Positions 45,158 through 53,252 of a DNA stretch of 64,000 nt are shown here, one piece after another. Positions within the stretch are counted from its first letter, which is position 1, and the number at the start of each line of letters is the position of its first letter. Source of the DNA: Thermomonas sp. XSG (GTDB lineage Bacteria; Pseudomonadota; Gammaproteobacteria; Xanthomonadales; Xanthomonadaceae); contig NZ_CP061497.1 of assembly GCF_014678725.1 (NCBI RefSeq), positions 1,256,001 to 1,320,000 on the forward strand. The letters run 5' to 3'. Position numbers and translations under genes: made by a program. The notes under the pieces were generated by a model. The model made no database searches. It had not been told where the DNA came from and was given only the letters and a program-made list of their open reading frames with translations.

Positions 45158-46081
45158 TCAGTCGCGCATCAGGGTGGACTTGCCGAACAGGCTTTCCACC
45201 AGGTCCACCGCCAGCTTGGCGGTGGCGTTGCGACGATCCAGCGCGGGGTTCACTTCAACCAGGTCGAGCGACCCCAGGCGGCCGCTGTCGGCGACCATCT
45301 CCATGATCAGCTGCGCCTCGCGGTAGTTCACGCCGCCGGGCACGCGGGTGCCGGTGCCGGGCGCGATCGACGGGTCCAGCATGTCGACGTCGAAGCTGAC
45401 GTGCAGGTGGGTGTCGGCATCCACGCCTTCCAGTGCCTCCTCCATCGCGCGGCGCATGCCCACTTCATCGATGTAGCGCATGTCGTAGATGTCGAGGCCA
45501 TGTTCCTTGACCAGCTGCTTCTCGCCCGGATCGACCGAGCGGATGCCGATCTGGCGCACCTGTGCCGGGGTGATCGCCGGCACTGTCCCGCCCAGCGTGG
45601 TCAGCGCCTCCGGGCCCATCCCGCACAGGCAGGCCACCGGCATGCCGTGGATGTTGCCGCTGGGAGTGAGCGCACTGGTGTTGAAATCGGCGTGCGCGTC
45701 CAGCCACAGGATGCGCAGCTTCCGGCCGTTGTCGCGGCAGTGCGCGGCCACCGCGGCGATTGAACCGATGGCCAGGCAGTGGTCGCCACCCAGCATGATC
45801 GGCATGCGCCCGGCGCGCAGCTCGCCGAGGCTGGCGTCGAACACCGCGCGGTTCCAGGCGGTGACTTCCGCGAGGTGGCGGTAGCCGTCCACCGGCGGGC
45901 TGACCGGATTGCGCGGGCCGGCGACATCGCCGATATCGCGCGCATCCACCCCGCGGGCGGCGATGGCTTCGACCAGCCCGGCCACGCGCAGCGCTTCCGG
46001 CCCCATCGATGCGCCGCGCCGGGACGCGCCGATGTCGGTGGGTACGCCGAACACGGAAACGGGCGGATAGGCACGGGTCAT
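45158..46081 (-). CDS. rocF: Arginase
   Basis: The start at 46081 gives 307 residues. The ureohydrolase manganese motifs are all present: MLGGDHCLAIG, WLDAHADFNT and SFDVDMLDPS. SGNIHGMPVA and the start PTDIGASRRGASMGP favour arginase over agmatinase. It hydrolyses L-arginine to ornithine and urea. It could work with the arginine released by the cyanophycinase fusion elsewhere in this window, but they are 44 kb apart. Confidence 0.93.
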   Translation of the reverse strand: MTRAYPPVSVFGVPTDIGASRRGASMGPEALRVAGLVEAIAARGVDARDIGDVAGPRNPVSPPVDGYRHLAEVTAWNRAVFDASLGELRAGRMPIMLGGDHCLAIGSIAAVAAHCRDNGRKLRILWLDAHADFNTSALTPSGNIHGMPVACLCGMGPEALTTLGGTVPAITPAQVRQIGIRSVDPGEKQLVKEHGLDIYDMRYIDEVGMRRAMEEALEGVDADTHLHVSFDVDMLDPSIAPGTGTRVPGGVNYREAQLIMEMVADSGRLGSLDLVEVNPALDRRNATAKLAVDLVESLFGKSTLMRD

Positions 46082-46124
46082 GGTGGCTCCAGGCGCTGCG
46101 GATGGCGCGGATGCGCGCACGGGA

Positions 46125-46200
46125 TGGTGCCGCTTGTCCGAATCGAACGGACGACCTGCTGTTTACAAGACAGCTGCTCTACCAACTGAGCTAAAGCGGC
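46125..46200 (-). tRNA. tRNA-Thr (anticodon TGT)
   Basis: A 76-base cloverleaf is read on the minus strand. The acceptor GCCGCTT/AAGCGGC has a genomic CCA, the D arm reads AGCTCAGTTGGTAGAGCA, and the T arm contains TTCGATTC. The anticodon loop CTTGTAA is flanked by the stem GCTGT/ACAGC, giving anticodon TGT for Thr ACA codons. It lies between the arginase start and the SPOR-domain gene. Confidence 0.96.
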
Positions 46201-46256
46201 GGGCAGCCGATTCTATCAGGCGACATGATCGCCGCCCGACGCGCCGCAGCGCGCCC

Positions 46257-46991
46257 TCAGCGCAGCTGCGCGCAGTCCAGCGGCTGCGAGCGCGCGATCC
46301 GCGCCAGCGCGGCGCGGTCCGCGCCCGCCGGCAGGCGCGCGTCCAGCCACGCCTGCGCGGGAGTGCCGCCAACCGGCTCCACCTGCGCCTGCACACCCTT
46401 GCCGCGCAGCTCGGTCTGGCGCCGGCGCGCGCCGGTCTCGCTGCTGAAGCGGCCCAGCGCGATGCTGTTGGCGTCCGCGCCCTCGGTCATCACGAACAGG
46501 TCGGCCACGCCCGCGGCCTTCAACCGCTCTGCCGTCGCCACCGCTGCCTCGCGCGAGGGCTGCGCAGGCAGGAACACCTTCCAGCCGCGCACGCCGCGGG
46601 CGCGCTCGTCGAAGGCCACCGCCGTGACGCCGGCCGTGGCCAGCGCCGTGCGCGCAACACTGCGCGCGGCAGGATCAGCAAACGGTCCGAAGCGCAGGCA
46701 GACCGCAGGCTGTTCGACCGCGATGGGGGCAGCGGGCGCGGGCGTGGCCATGGGCGTGCCGGGCGCCGCAGCCGGCGGTGCCGCGGCGGCAGACGGTGAC
46801 GGTGCGGCCGCCGCGTCGGCCGTTGCCGCCACTGCCGGCGGGAACGGCGCCGGCACTTCCTTCAGCAGGCGCAGTCCCGGCGCGGCAGTGGCCATCCCGG
46901 CGGCAACGCCGGGCTGCGGCTGGAACAGCCACCAGCCGGCGGCGCCCAGGTTGAGCATCACGAGGATCACGATGGCGGCGCGCAGCAGCAT
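46257..46991 (-). CDS. SPOR-domain membrane protein
   Basis: The 244-residue protein has one N-terminal membrane helix (about 4-23) and a long Ala/Pro linker (about 55-92). A C-terminal region with two SPOR-like beta-alpha-beta units follows (CLRFGPFADPAARS, then LFVMTEGADANSIALGRFSS with AQVEPVGG). SPOR domains bind denuded peptidoglycan at division sites. It is the last gene of the plsY-birA-coaX operon. Confidence 0.85.
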   Translation of the reverse strand: MLLRAAIVILVMLNLGAAGWWLFQPQPGVAAGMATAAPGLRLLKEVPAPFPPAVAATADAAAAPSPSAAAAPPAAAPGTPMATPAPAAPIAVEQPAVCLRFGPFADPAARSVARTALATAGVTAVAFDERARGVRGWKVFLPAQPSREAAVATAERLKAAGVADLFVMTEGADANSIALGRFSSETGARRRQTELRGKGVQAQVEPVGGTPAQAWLDARLPAGADRAALARIARSQPLDCAQLR

Positions 46992-47000
46992 CGGGCGAGT

Positions 47001-47720
47001 TTATGCGATCCGCAGCGCGTGCCAGCGCGCCAGCCCCTGCAGCACCGCATCCGGCGCCCAGGCGTGCGCCGGCAGCCGCGCACGCAGCGCCTGCGCGCCA
47101 CCGCCGTGCAGGTGCAGGACGGGCGCGGCGCCCAGCAGCGCCTGCGCGGCGTGCAGGCTGCGCTCGACCAGCGCCAGCGCGGCGCCATCGCAGCCGGAGG
47201 CGAGTGCGTGATGGGTGTCGTCGGCGAACTCCGCATAGTCGCCGCCTGTGGCCGGCAGCTGCGCCGCGCGCACATTGAGCGCCTCGCGCATCAGCTGCGG
47301 CGAGGGCGCGATGCGGCCGCCGCGGTGGCGGCCTTCGCCATCCAGCAGATCGAGGGTGAGCGCGGTGCCGACGCCCACCACAAGCGCCGAGCCGCTGCCG
47401 CACAGTCCCAGCATCGCCAGGAAGCGGTCCACGCCCAGATGCGCGGGCTCGGCGTAGGCGATCCGCAGCGGCCCCAGCGCCGTTTCGGTGTGCACCCGGT
47501 GCAGGCGCACGAAGCGCGCGCACAGCGCATCCAGCAGCGCCACCCGCCGCTCCGGTGCGGCCACGCTGGCGATGCAGGCGACATCGCCGATCGGCAGCGC
47601 GTCCAGCCAGCCATCGGCATCGTCATGGGCGATCGCGCGCACCTCGCCCACGCTGCCGTCGGGCCGCAGCGGCGCACATTTCAGGCGGGTGTTGCCGAGA
47701 TCGAACAGCCAGGTGTTCAT
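47001..47720 (-). CDS. coaX: Type III pantothenate kinase
   Basis: The 239-residue ASKHA-fold kinase has DLGNTRLK (phosphate 1), GVDRFLAMLG, and VVGVGTALTLDLL (phosphate 2). It phosphorylates pantothenate in CoA synthesis. The start overlaps the birA stop (ATGA at 47717-47720), the common birA-coaX order. Confidence 0.95.
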   Translation of the reverse strand: MNTWLFDLGNTRLKCAPLRPDGSVGEVRAIAHDDADGWLDALPIGDVACIASVAAPERRVALLDALCARFVRLHRVHTETALGPLRIAYAEPAHLGVDRFLAMLGLCGSGSALVVGVGTALTLDLLDGEGRHRGGRIAPSPQLMREALNVRAAQLPATGGDYAEFADDTHHALASGCDGAALALVERSLHAAQALLGAAPVLHLHGGGAQALRARLPAHAWAPDAVLQGLARWHALRIA

Positions 47721-48730
47721 GCCTGCCCCGCCTCCGCCCGCGCGGCGCGCACGCTGACGTCGCCTGCGTGCACCAGACGGATGTCACCAGCGTCGTCGCG
47801 CACCCGCAGCGCGCCATCCTCTGCGATGCCCAGTGCCTGCGCATCCCAGCTGCGCTCGGCCTCATGCACCTGTACCGGCCGTCCGGCCAGCGCATCCAGC
47901 GCCGCATAGCGCGGCAGGAACGGCGCCAGCCCCTGTGCATCGAACACGTCCAGCGCGGGCAGCAGCTGCGCCAGCAGGCCGGCCGCCAGCAGGTTGCGCG
48001 CGGGTGGTGCCGGCGCCAGTGCGGCCAGCTGCGTCCACGGCTGGTCGATGGCGCTGGAAAAGGCTGCCGGCATGCGCACATTGACGCCGATGCCGACGAC
48101 CGCGCGCGCCGCGCCGCCGGCTTCACCGCCGCCCTCCACCAGCAGGCCGCCGAGCTTGCGCAGGCCGGCGCCATCGTTGACCACCAGATCGTTCGGCCAC
48201 TTCAACCGCAGCTGCGGGAAGCCCAGCGCCTGCAGCGCCTCGCAGGCGGCCACCCCGGCCACCAGGCTCAGGCCGCCCAGCCGCGCCAATCCGCCCTCGA
48301 AACGCCGCGCCAGCGACAGGTACAGATGCGCGGCCAGCGGCGACGCCCACTCGCGGCCACGCCGGCCGCGCCCGCCGGTCTGGCGTTCGGCCAGCAGCAC
48401 CGCGCAGCCACGCGCAGGGGTGTCGCGACGGAGCAGTTCGCTGTTGGTGGAATCCAGCGACCACGCCACCTCCAAATCGGCCAGCCCGGTGTGCACCGAG
48501 GCCGGCAGCGCAGCGCGGATGGCCTCGATGTCCAGCAGGTCCAGCGGCTGCGCCAGGTGGTAGCCGCGCCCCGGCGCCGCCTCGATGGCGATACCCGCGT
48601 CGCGCAGCGCCTCGATCCGCTTCCACACCGCGGCGCGGGTCAGCCCGACCTCGCCGGCCAGCACGTCGCCGCTGACCGGCCCGCCAGCCAGCCGCTGCAA
48701 CAGCGCGCGTTCGCCGCGGGCGTCGCTCAT
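47717..48730 (-). CDS. birA: Bifunctional biotin-protein ligase/biotin operon repressor
   Basis: The 337-residue protein has an N-terminal winged helix (about 5-60, GLTRAAVWKRIEALRDAG), so it may also repress bio genes. The ligase domain has the GRGRRGREWASP biotinyl-AMP loop, LKWPNDLVV and GIGVNV, and a C-terminal SH3-like domain ends the protein. Both neighbours overlap by ATGA (plsY upstream, coaX downstream). Confidence 0.95.
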   Translation of the reverse strand: MSDARGERALLQRLAGGPVSGDVLAGEVGLTRAAVWKRIEALRDAGIAIEAAPGRGYHLAQPLDLLDIEAIRAALPASVHTGLADLEVAWSLDSTNSELLRRDTPARGCAVLLAERQTGGRGRRGREWASPLAAHLYLSLARRFEGGLARLGGLSLVAGVAACEALQALGFPQLRLKWPNDLVVNDGAGLRKLGGLLVEGGGEAGGAARAVVGIGVNVRMPAAFSSAIDQPWTQLAALAPAPPARNLLAAGLLAQLLPALDVFDAQGLAPFLPRYAALDALAGRPVQVHEAERSWDAQALGIAEDGALRVRDDAGDIRLVHAGDVSVRAARAEAGQA

Positions 48731-49347
48731 GCGCGCGCGCCCCGGCGGCGCAGCAGGCGCGCGCGCTCGAAGCGCGACTCGGTGCCATGCCACAGCCGCT
48801 GCAGGTTGCCGCGATGGGTGAAGGCGAGGAACAGTGCCAGCGCGACGGAAAACGCCAGCCGCGACGCACCGGCATCGAACAACCAGGCCCACAGCGGCAG
48901 GCTGGCCGTCGCCAGCACCGTGGACAGCCCGACGTAACCGGTGGCCACCAGTACCAGCAGCCACACGCCCAGCAGCAGCGGCACGGCCAGCGGCCACAGC
49001 ACCAGCAGCGCGCCGACCGCGGTGGCGGCGCCCTTGCCGCCGCGGAAACCGTGCCAGACCGGCCAGACATGGCCCACCACTGCCAGCGCCGCCGCGGGCC
49101 AGGCTATGGCCGGTGCGAACCGCAGCGCCAGCCACGCCGCCAGCGCACCCTTGCCGACGTCGATCAGCACCACCCCCAGCGCGAAGCGCAGGCCTTGGGT
49201 GCGGAACGCGTTGGTGCCGCCGGCATTGCCGCTGCCCATGGTGCGCACGTCGACCCCGCGCAGCCGGCCCAGCAGGAGACTGCCGGACAGCGAGCCCAGC
49301 AGGTAGGCGACACACAGCAGGCAGGCGGCGACGAGTACGGGTGACAT
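48727..49347 (-). CDS. plsY: Acyl-phosphate:glycerol-3-phosphate acyltransferase PlsY
   Basis: The start at 49347 gives 206 residues with five to six membrane helices. The PlsY motifs GSGNAGGTNAFR, GHVWPVWHGFRGGKG and the late FTHRGNLQRL region are present. It acylates G3P using acyl-phosphate. It sits 46 bases downstream of a FakA-FakB-like fusion that could supply acyl-phosphate directly from free fatty acid. Confidence 0.95.
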   Translation of the reverse strand: MSPVLVAACLLCVAYLLGSLSGSLLLGRLRGVDVRTMGSGNAGGTNAFRTQGLRFALGVVLIDVGKGALAAWLALRFAPAIAWPAAALAVVGHVWPVWHGFRGGKGAATAVGALLVLWPLAVPLLLGVWLLVLVATGYVGLSTVLATASLPLWAWLFDAGASRLAFSVALALFLAFTHRGNLQRLWHGTESRFERARLLRRRGARA

Positions 49348-49393
49348 CCTTCGATGATACGCAGCGCGGCCATCCACCCGCACCCGGATCGCG

Positions 49394-51208
49394 TCAGGGG
49401 GCGGGTTGCAGCCCCACCACCAGGGCACCGCGTCCGGCATGCGCGCCGATCGCCGGACCCACTTCGAGCAGATGCGCCTCGGTCACCGGCAGCAGCCGGC
49501 GCAGCGCCGCAAGCGCGCGTTCACCGTCCGCCGCCGCATCGGCATGGCCGACCAGCAGCCGCCAACCGGGTGCCGCCGGCAGCCGCCGCGCCACATGGCG
49601 CGCGAACGCCTCCGGCGCGCCGTGGCGGGCGAACAGGCCACCGGCCACCTTCAGCACGCCGTTGCGGATCGCGGCCAGCGGGGTCAGCCCACTGAAGCGC
49701 ACCAGCGGGGCGGCCCAGCGGGGAATGCGACCGCCGCGCACGGCGTGGCGGATGTCGCGGGCCATCGCCCAAGTCAGCGTCTGCGGCACCAGCCGCGCCA
49801 GTTCCTCGGCAATCGCGTCCGCCTCCGCACCGGCGGCGGCCAGCTCGCCGGCGCGCCATGCCAGCAGCGCCTGGCCAACGCTGGCATGACCGCTGTCGAT
49901 GCAGCGCAGCGGCCCCTGCTGCCCGCGCGCCGCCGATTCGGCCGACTGCAGGGTGCCGGATAGCGGCCGCGACAGGCCCACGTAGACTGCCGCCGGCTGG
50001 TGCGCCAGCACGTGTTCGAAGACGCGGCGGAAATCCCCCGGTGGTGGCTGGCTGGTCTGCGGCAGCTGCGCCGACGCGGCCATGCGCCGGTAGAACTCGG
50101 CCGTTCCCAAGCCCAAGCGGTCCAGATAGTCACGGCCGTCCAGGCTGACCCGCACCGGCACCACGTGGATGTCGAAGCGATCGGCCAGTGCCTGCGGCAG
50201 GTCGGAAGCGCTGTCGGTCACCACCGCCACCCGGCCCGGCGATTCCACGCTGCGCTGCTGCATGACCATGTCGTCGGCCTTCATCGCCTCGACCCGGCCA
50301 AACCCGGCGCAGGCATCGAACAACACCTGCGGTTGCGCCGCGTGGCCATGCACGCGCACCCGGCTGTCGCTGCCGGCCACCACCAGCGATTCGATGCCGA
50401 TCGCCGCCAGCGCCGTGCGCAGCGCGACCCGATCGATCCGCTCGCCCACCAGCAGGCATTCGGTGCAGTAGCGGCTATCCGGATCCACGTCCAGGTGGAC
50501 ATGCGTCGCAGCGGCGTCCGCACCATCGGCAGTCGCGCCGCGCAGATCCAGCGCGCGCGGTCCGCCTTCGGCATAGGCGGCAATGCCTTCCAGCCAGTCC
50601 ACGAATCCGCGCGCACCGGCGTCCACCACCCCGGCCTTGCGCAACAGCGGCATCTGCCGCGGGGTGTCGGCCAGCGCCACCCGCGCACGCGGCAGCGCCG
50701 CCGCGAACGCCTGCCACGGCTGCGCGCCCACGCGGCGCGCCTGCTCCTCCAGCGCCTCGGCGAACGCCGCGATCACGCTCAGGATGGTGCCTTCCACCGG
50801 CTGCGCCAGCGCCGCGCGCGCGCTGTCCGCGCCGCGCCGCACCGCCGCCGCCAGTTCGCCGGCGTCGAGCTGCGACAAGGCCCGCGCCTGCTCGCCCAGG
50901 CCCATCAGGAACTGCGCCATGATCGCGCCGGAATTGCCGCGCGCGCCGTCGATCGCGTCGTTGCCCACCCGCAGCAGCAGTTCGCCGGCATGGCGGCTGC
51001 GCCGGCTCAGCGCGCCGTGCAGCACGCTGCCCAGGGTCGAGGCGAGGTTGCTGCCGGTATCGCCGTCGGGCACCGGGAACACATTGATGCGGTTGAGCTC
51101 GTCGCGCGCGGCGATCACCCGGCGCGCTCCGGCGATCAGGGCGCGGCGCAGCGCGGCGGCGGTGACGGCAGTGGGCGTGGCGCTGGTGGCCAGGGCGGTA
51201 TCGGACAT
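49394..51208 (-). CDS. FakA-FakB-like fusion: DAK2/DhaL kinase plus DegV fatty-acid-binding protein
   Basis: The protein has 604 residues. Residues 10-210 are a DhaL/DAK2 kinase domain with the Mg-ATP motif FPVPDGDTGSNL (Asp48, Asp50) and GNSGAIMAQF. Residues about 235-320 match the FakA middle domain, with zinc-ligand-like Cys248 (RYCTE), His287 and His289 (VHGHA). Residues about 326-604 are a DegV/FakB domain: VVTDSASDLP, QTSQPPPGDF, GLSRPLSGTLQSA and the closing AIGAHAGRGALVVG. In Firmicutes FakA and FakB are separate and phosphorylate fatty acids bound in FakB. Here both halves are one chain next to plsY, which uses acyl-phosphate. The activity is inferred from domains and context. The FakA C-terminal regulatory domain is replaced by DegV. 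Confidence 0.9.
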   Translation of the reverse strand: MSDTALATSATPTAVTAAALRRALIAGARRVIAARDELNRINVFPVPDGDTGSNLASTLGSVLHGALSRRSRHAGELLLRVGNDAIDGARGNSGAIMAQFLMGLGEQARALSQLDAGELAAAVRRGADSARAALAQPVEGTILSVIAAFAEALEEQARRVGAQPWQAFAAALPRARVALADTPRQMPLLRKAGVVDAGARGFVDWLEGIAAYAEGGPRALDLRGATADGADAAATHVHLDVDPDSRYCTECLLVGERIDRVALRTALAAIGIESLVVAGSDSRVRVHGHAAQPQVLFDACAGFGRVEAMKADDMVMQQRSVESPGRVAVVTDSASDLPQALADRFDIHVVPVRVSLDGRDYLDRLGLGTAEFYRRMAASAQLPQTSQPPPGDFRRVFEHVLAHQPAAVYVGLSRPLSGTLQSAESAARGQQGPLRCIDSGHASVGQALLAWRAGELAAAGAEADAIAEELARLVPQTLTWAMARDIRHAVRGGRIPRWAAPLVRFSGLTPLAAIRNGVLKVAGGLFARHGAPEAFARHVARRLPAAPGWRLLVGHADAAADGERALAALRRLLPVTEAHLLEVGPAIGAHAGRGALVVGLQPAP

Positions 51209-51332
51209 GCCGCCAGTGTGCAGAGCCGGCCGCCTCCGCGCCTGCTGCGTCGCAGCATCCGCCGGCCCGGCCGGCTGCTATAGTCGCGGGCGGGCCGTGC
51301 GCTGCGTACGCCCATTCATCCGGTGACCCTCC

Positions 51333-51629
51333 ATGCGCCTGTCCATGACGCGTCAGCTGTTGGTCTGCCTTGCCCTGGCGGGCGCCTTTGGCCATGCCGG
51401 CGCCAGCGAACTGCGGCAGATGGCACCGGAAAGCCCCCCGCCGACGGAGCCCCAGCCGGCGTCGATGGAGCGGCTGGACGAGGGCGACCTGGACGTCACT
51501 GCGGCCGCCGCGCATACCCCGCGCGCACCGCGGCCGAAGGCACAGGCGCCGGGTCCCGCCCGCGCCTCCGGCGACAGCCGCGCAATGCCGTCGCGCTTCC
51601 ACAGCTTCCTGCCCGGCATGTTCCGCTGA
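51333..51629 (+). CDS. Small secreted Pro/Ala-rich protein, unknown function
   Basis: The 98-residue protein has a signal peptide (about 1-24, ending HAGAS). A low-complexity acidic-to-basic tail rich in Pro and Ala follows and ends SFLPGMFR. No known domain is seen. It is divergent from the Fak fusion (124-bp gap). The next gene starts within 5-20 bases, so the two may be co-transcribed. Confidence 0.65.
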   Translation: MRLSMTRQLLVCLALAGAFGHAGASELRQMAPESPPPTEPQPASMERLDEGDLDVTAAAAHTPRAPRPKAQAPGPARASGDSRAMPSRFHSFLPGMFR

Positions 51630-51633
51630 GCGA

Positions 51634-52395
51634 TTGCGTTTCCGCGTGATCTGGCCGTTCCTGCGCCGCCCGCGCACCGCTCCTGCACTTGACCCCTCGC
51701 TGTGCCGTCAGGCCGCGGCCGGTTTGCCGTGGCTGTGCGACCTCGATCCGCCGCGCCAGCAGCGCCTGCACGCGCTGGCCGCCGAGTTCCTGGCCGACAA
51801 GGCCATCACCCCCCTGCACGGCCTGCGCCTGGACGAGGTGCAGCGGCTGCGGCTGGCGATGTTGTGCTGCATGCCGCTGCTGGAATTCGGCCGCGAAGGC
51901 CTTTATGGATGGAAGGAGCTGCTGGTGTATCCGGCCGCGTTCCGCGCCCGGCGCAGCCATGTCGATGCCCACGGCATCCTCCACGAAGGAGCCGAGGATC
52001 TGATCGGCGAAGCCTGGGAGCGCGGCCCGGTGATCCTGTCCTGGGCCGACGTGCGCAGCGACATCGCCGCACCGAACGACGGTTTCTGCGTGGCTGCGCA
52101 CGAGATCGCGCACAAGCTCGACGCACTGGACGGCGCGATGGACGGCACCCCGCCGCTGCCGCGCGACTGGCAGCGGCAGTGGGCGGCGGATTTCCAGCGT
52201 GCCTACGACGGTTTCTGCGCCGAGGTGGACGCCGGCCACGACACCGCCATCGACCCCTATGCCGCGGAAGCGCCGGAAGAATTCTTCGCGGTGTGCACCG
52301 AATACCACTTCAGCGACGCACGCACGTTGCAGGCGGCAATGCCCGAGGTCGCCGCGCACCTGCGCCGGTTCTACGGCGCGCCGCTGCTGGGCTGA
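51634..52395 (+). CDS. MtfA-like M90-family zinc peptidase
   Basis: The zinc motif AAHEIAHKLD and the following Glu in APEEFFAVCTEYHF define the MtfA/M90 family (Zn-dependent aminopeptidase that in E. coli also binds the Mlc repressor). The family core LVYPAAF and PVILSWADV are also present. The start is uncertain: TTG at 51634 (253 residues) or GTG at 51646 (249 residues); neither has a good ribosome site, so coupling to the preceding small gene is possible. Its 3' end overlaps the convergent epimerase gene by 25 bases. Confidence 0.87.
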   Translation: MRFRVIWPFLRRPRTAPALDPSLCRQAAAGLPWLCDLDPPRQQRLHALAAEFLADKAITPLHGLRLDEVQRLRLAMLCCMPLLEFGREGLYGWKELLVYPAAFRARRSHVDAHGILHEGAEDLIGEAWERGPVILSWADVRSDIAAPNDGFCVAAHEIAHKLDALDGAMDGTPPLPRDWQRQWAADFQRAYDGFCAEVDAGHDTAIDPYAAEAPEEFFAVCTEYHFSDARTLQAAMPEVAAHLRRFYGAPLLG

Positions 52396-53252
52396 GGCGC
52401 GTCGAACATCGCCGCAGCGGGCGCGAAGGCGCGCGGTGCATAGCCGAGGTCGCGCGCCGCCGGCCCGGCATCGAACACCAGGTCATCGCGCATGCGTGCG
52501 ATTGCGTCACCGGTGAGGTCGCGCGCGATGCCCCCGGCACGCGCCGCCGCCAGCAGCGCGCGGAACAGCGCCATCGGCAGCAGGTGCAGGCGCAGTGGCG
52601 GCGAGAGGCAGGCCAGCACCCGCCGCACCATCTCGATATATGGCAGGGTTTCACCGCCCGGCAGGTCATAGCCGCGGCCGTGCGCGGCGGCGCCGTGGCT
52701 GGCCGCCAGCGCGGCATCGGCCAGGTCATCGACATGCACCGGCTGGCGCAGGCCGCTGGCGTTGCGCGGCAGGACGAAGCGACCAGCGCGCCGCGCCAGG
52801 CGGGCGATGCGGGTCAGGGTGGCGTCGCGCCCGACCCCATACACCAGCGTCGGACGCAGCACGATGGCGGCTTCACCGCGCGCCCTCGCGGTCGCGAACA
52901 GGCTGGCTTCCGCCTCGCGCAGGCGCCGCGCCACGTCGCGCTCGCCGGGATCGCCGGAGGCATGCTTGACGTGGACGCTGGTGGAACCGAACGCGATCAC
53001 CCGCGCGCTACGGATGCCGGCCTGCGCGTACCACTGCGCGAACGCGTCCAGCGGGCCGCAGCTGAAGATCGCATCGACTTGCTCCGGCAGTCCCGGCGGC
53101 CGGGGAAAGCCGCCGCGCAGCCAGCGCAGGCCGGGGCCATCGGCGCGTGCCTCGCGCGACAGCGCCAGCACCTGCCAGCCCCCGTCGCACAGCCGCGCCA
53201 ACAGCGCCGCGCCGATCTGCCCGCTGCCACCGAACACCAGCGCCGTTTTCAT
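52371..53252 (-). CDS. NAD-dependent epimerase/dehydratase-like (SDR) protein
   Basis: The 293-residue extended SDR has VFGGSGQIGAALL for cofactor binding. The usual YxxxK is not evident: the corresponding stretch is STSVHVKHASGD, so catalysis is doubtful. LRPTLVYGVGRD and PVHVDDLADA are typical of atypical SDRs related to complex I subunit-like or sugar epimerases. It overlaps nhaA by ATGA (53249-53252) and is co-transcribed with it. Confidence 0.8.
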   Translation of the reverse strand: MKTALVFGGSGQIGAALLARLCDGGWQVLALSREARADGPGLRWLRGGFPRPPGLPEQVDAIFSCGPLDAFAQWYAQAGIRSARVIAFGSTSVHVKHASGDPGERDVARRLREAEASLFATARARGEAAIVLRPTLVYGVGRDATLTRIARLARRAGRFVLPRNASGLRQPVHVDDLADAALAASHGAAAHGRGYDLPGGETLPYIEMVRRVLACLSPPLRLHLLPMALFRALLAAARAGGIARDLTGDAIARMRDDLVFDAGPAARDLGYAPRAFAPAAAMFDAPQPSSGAP

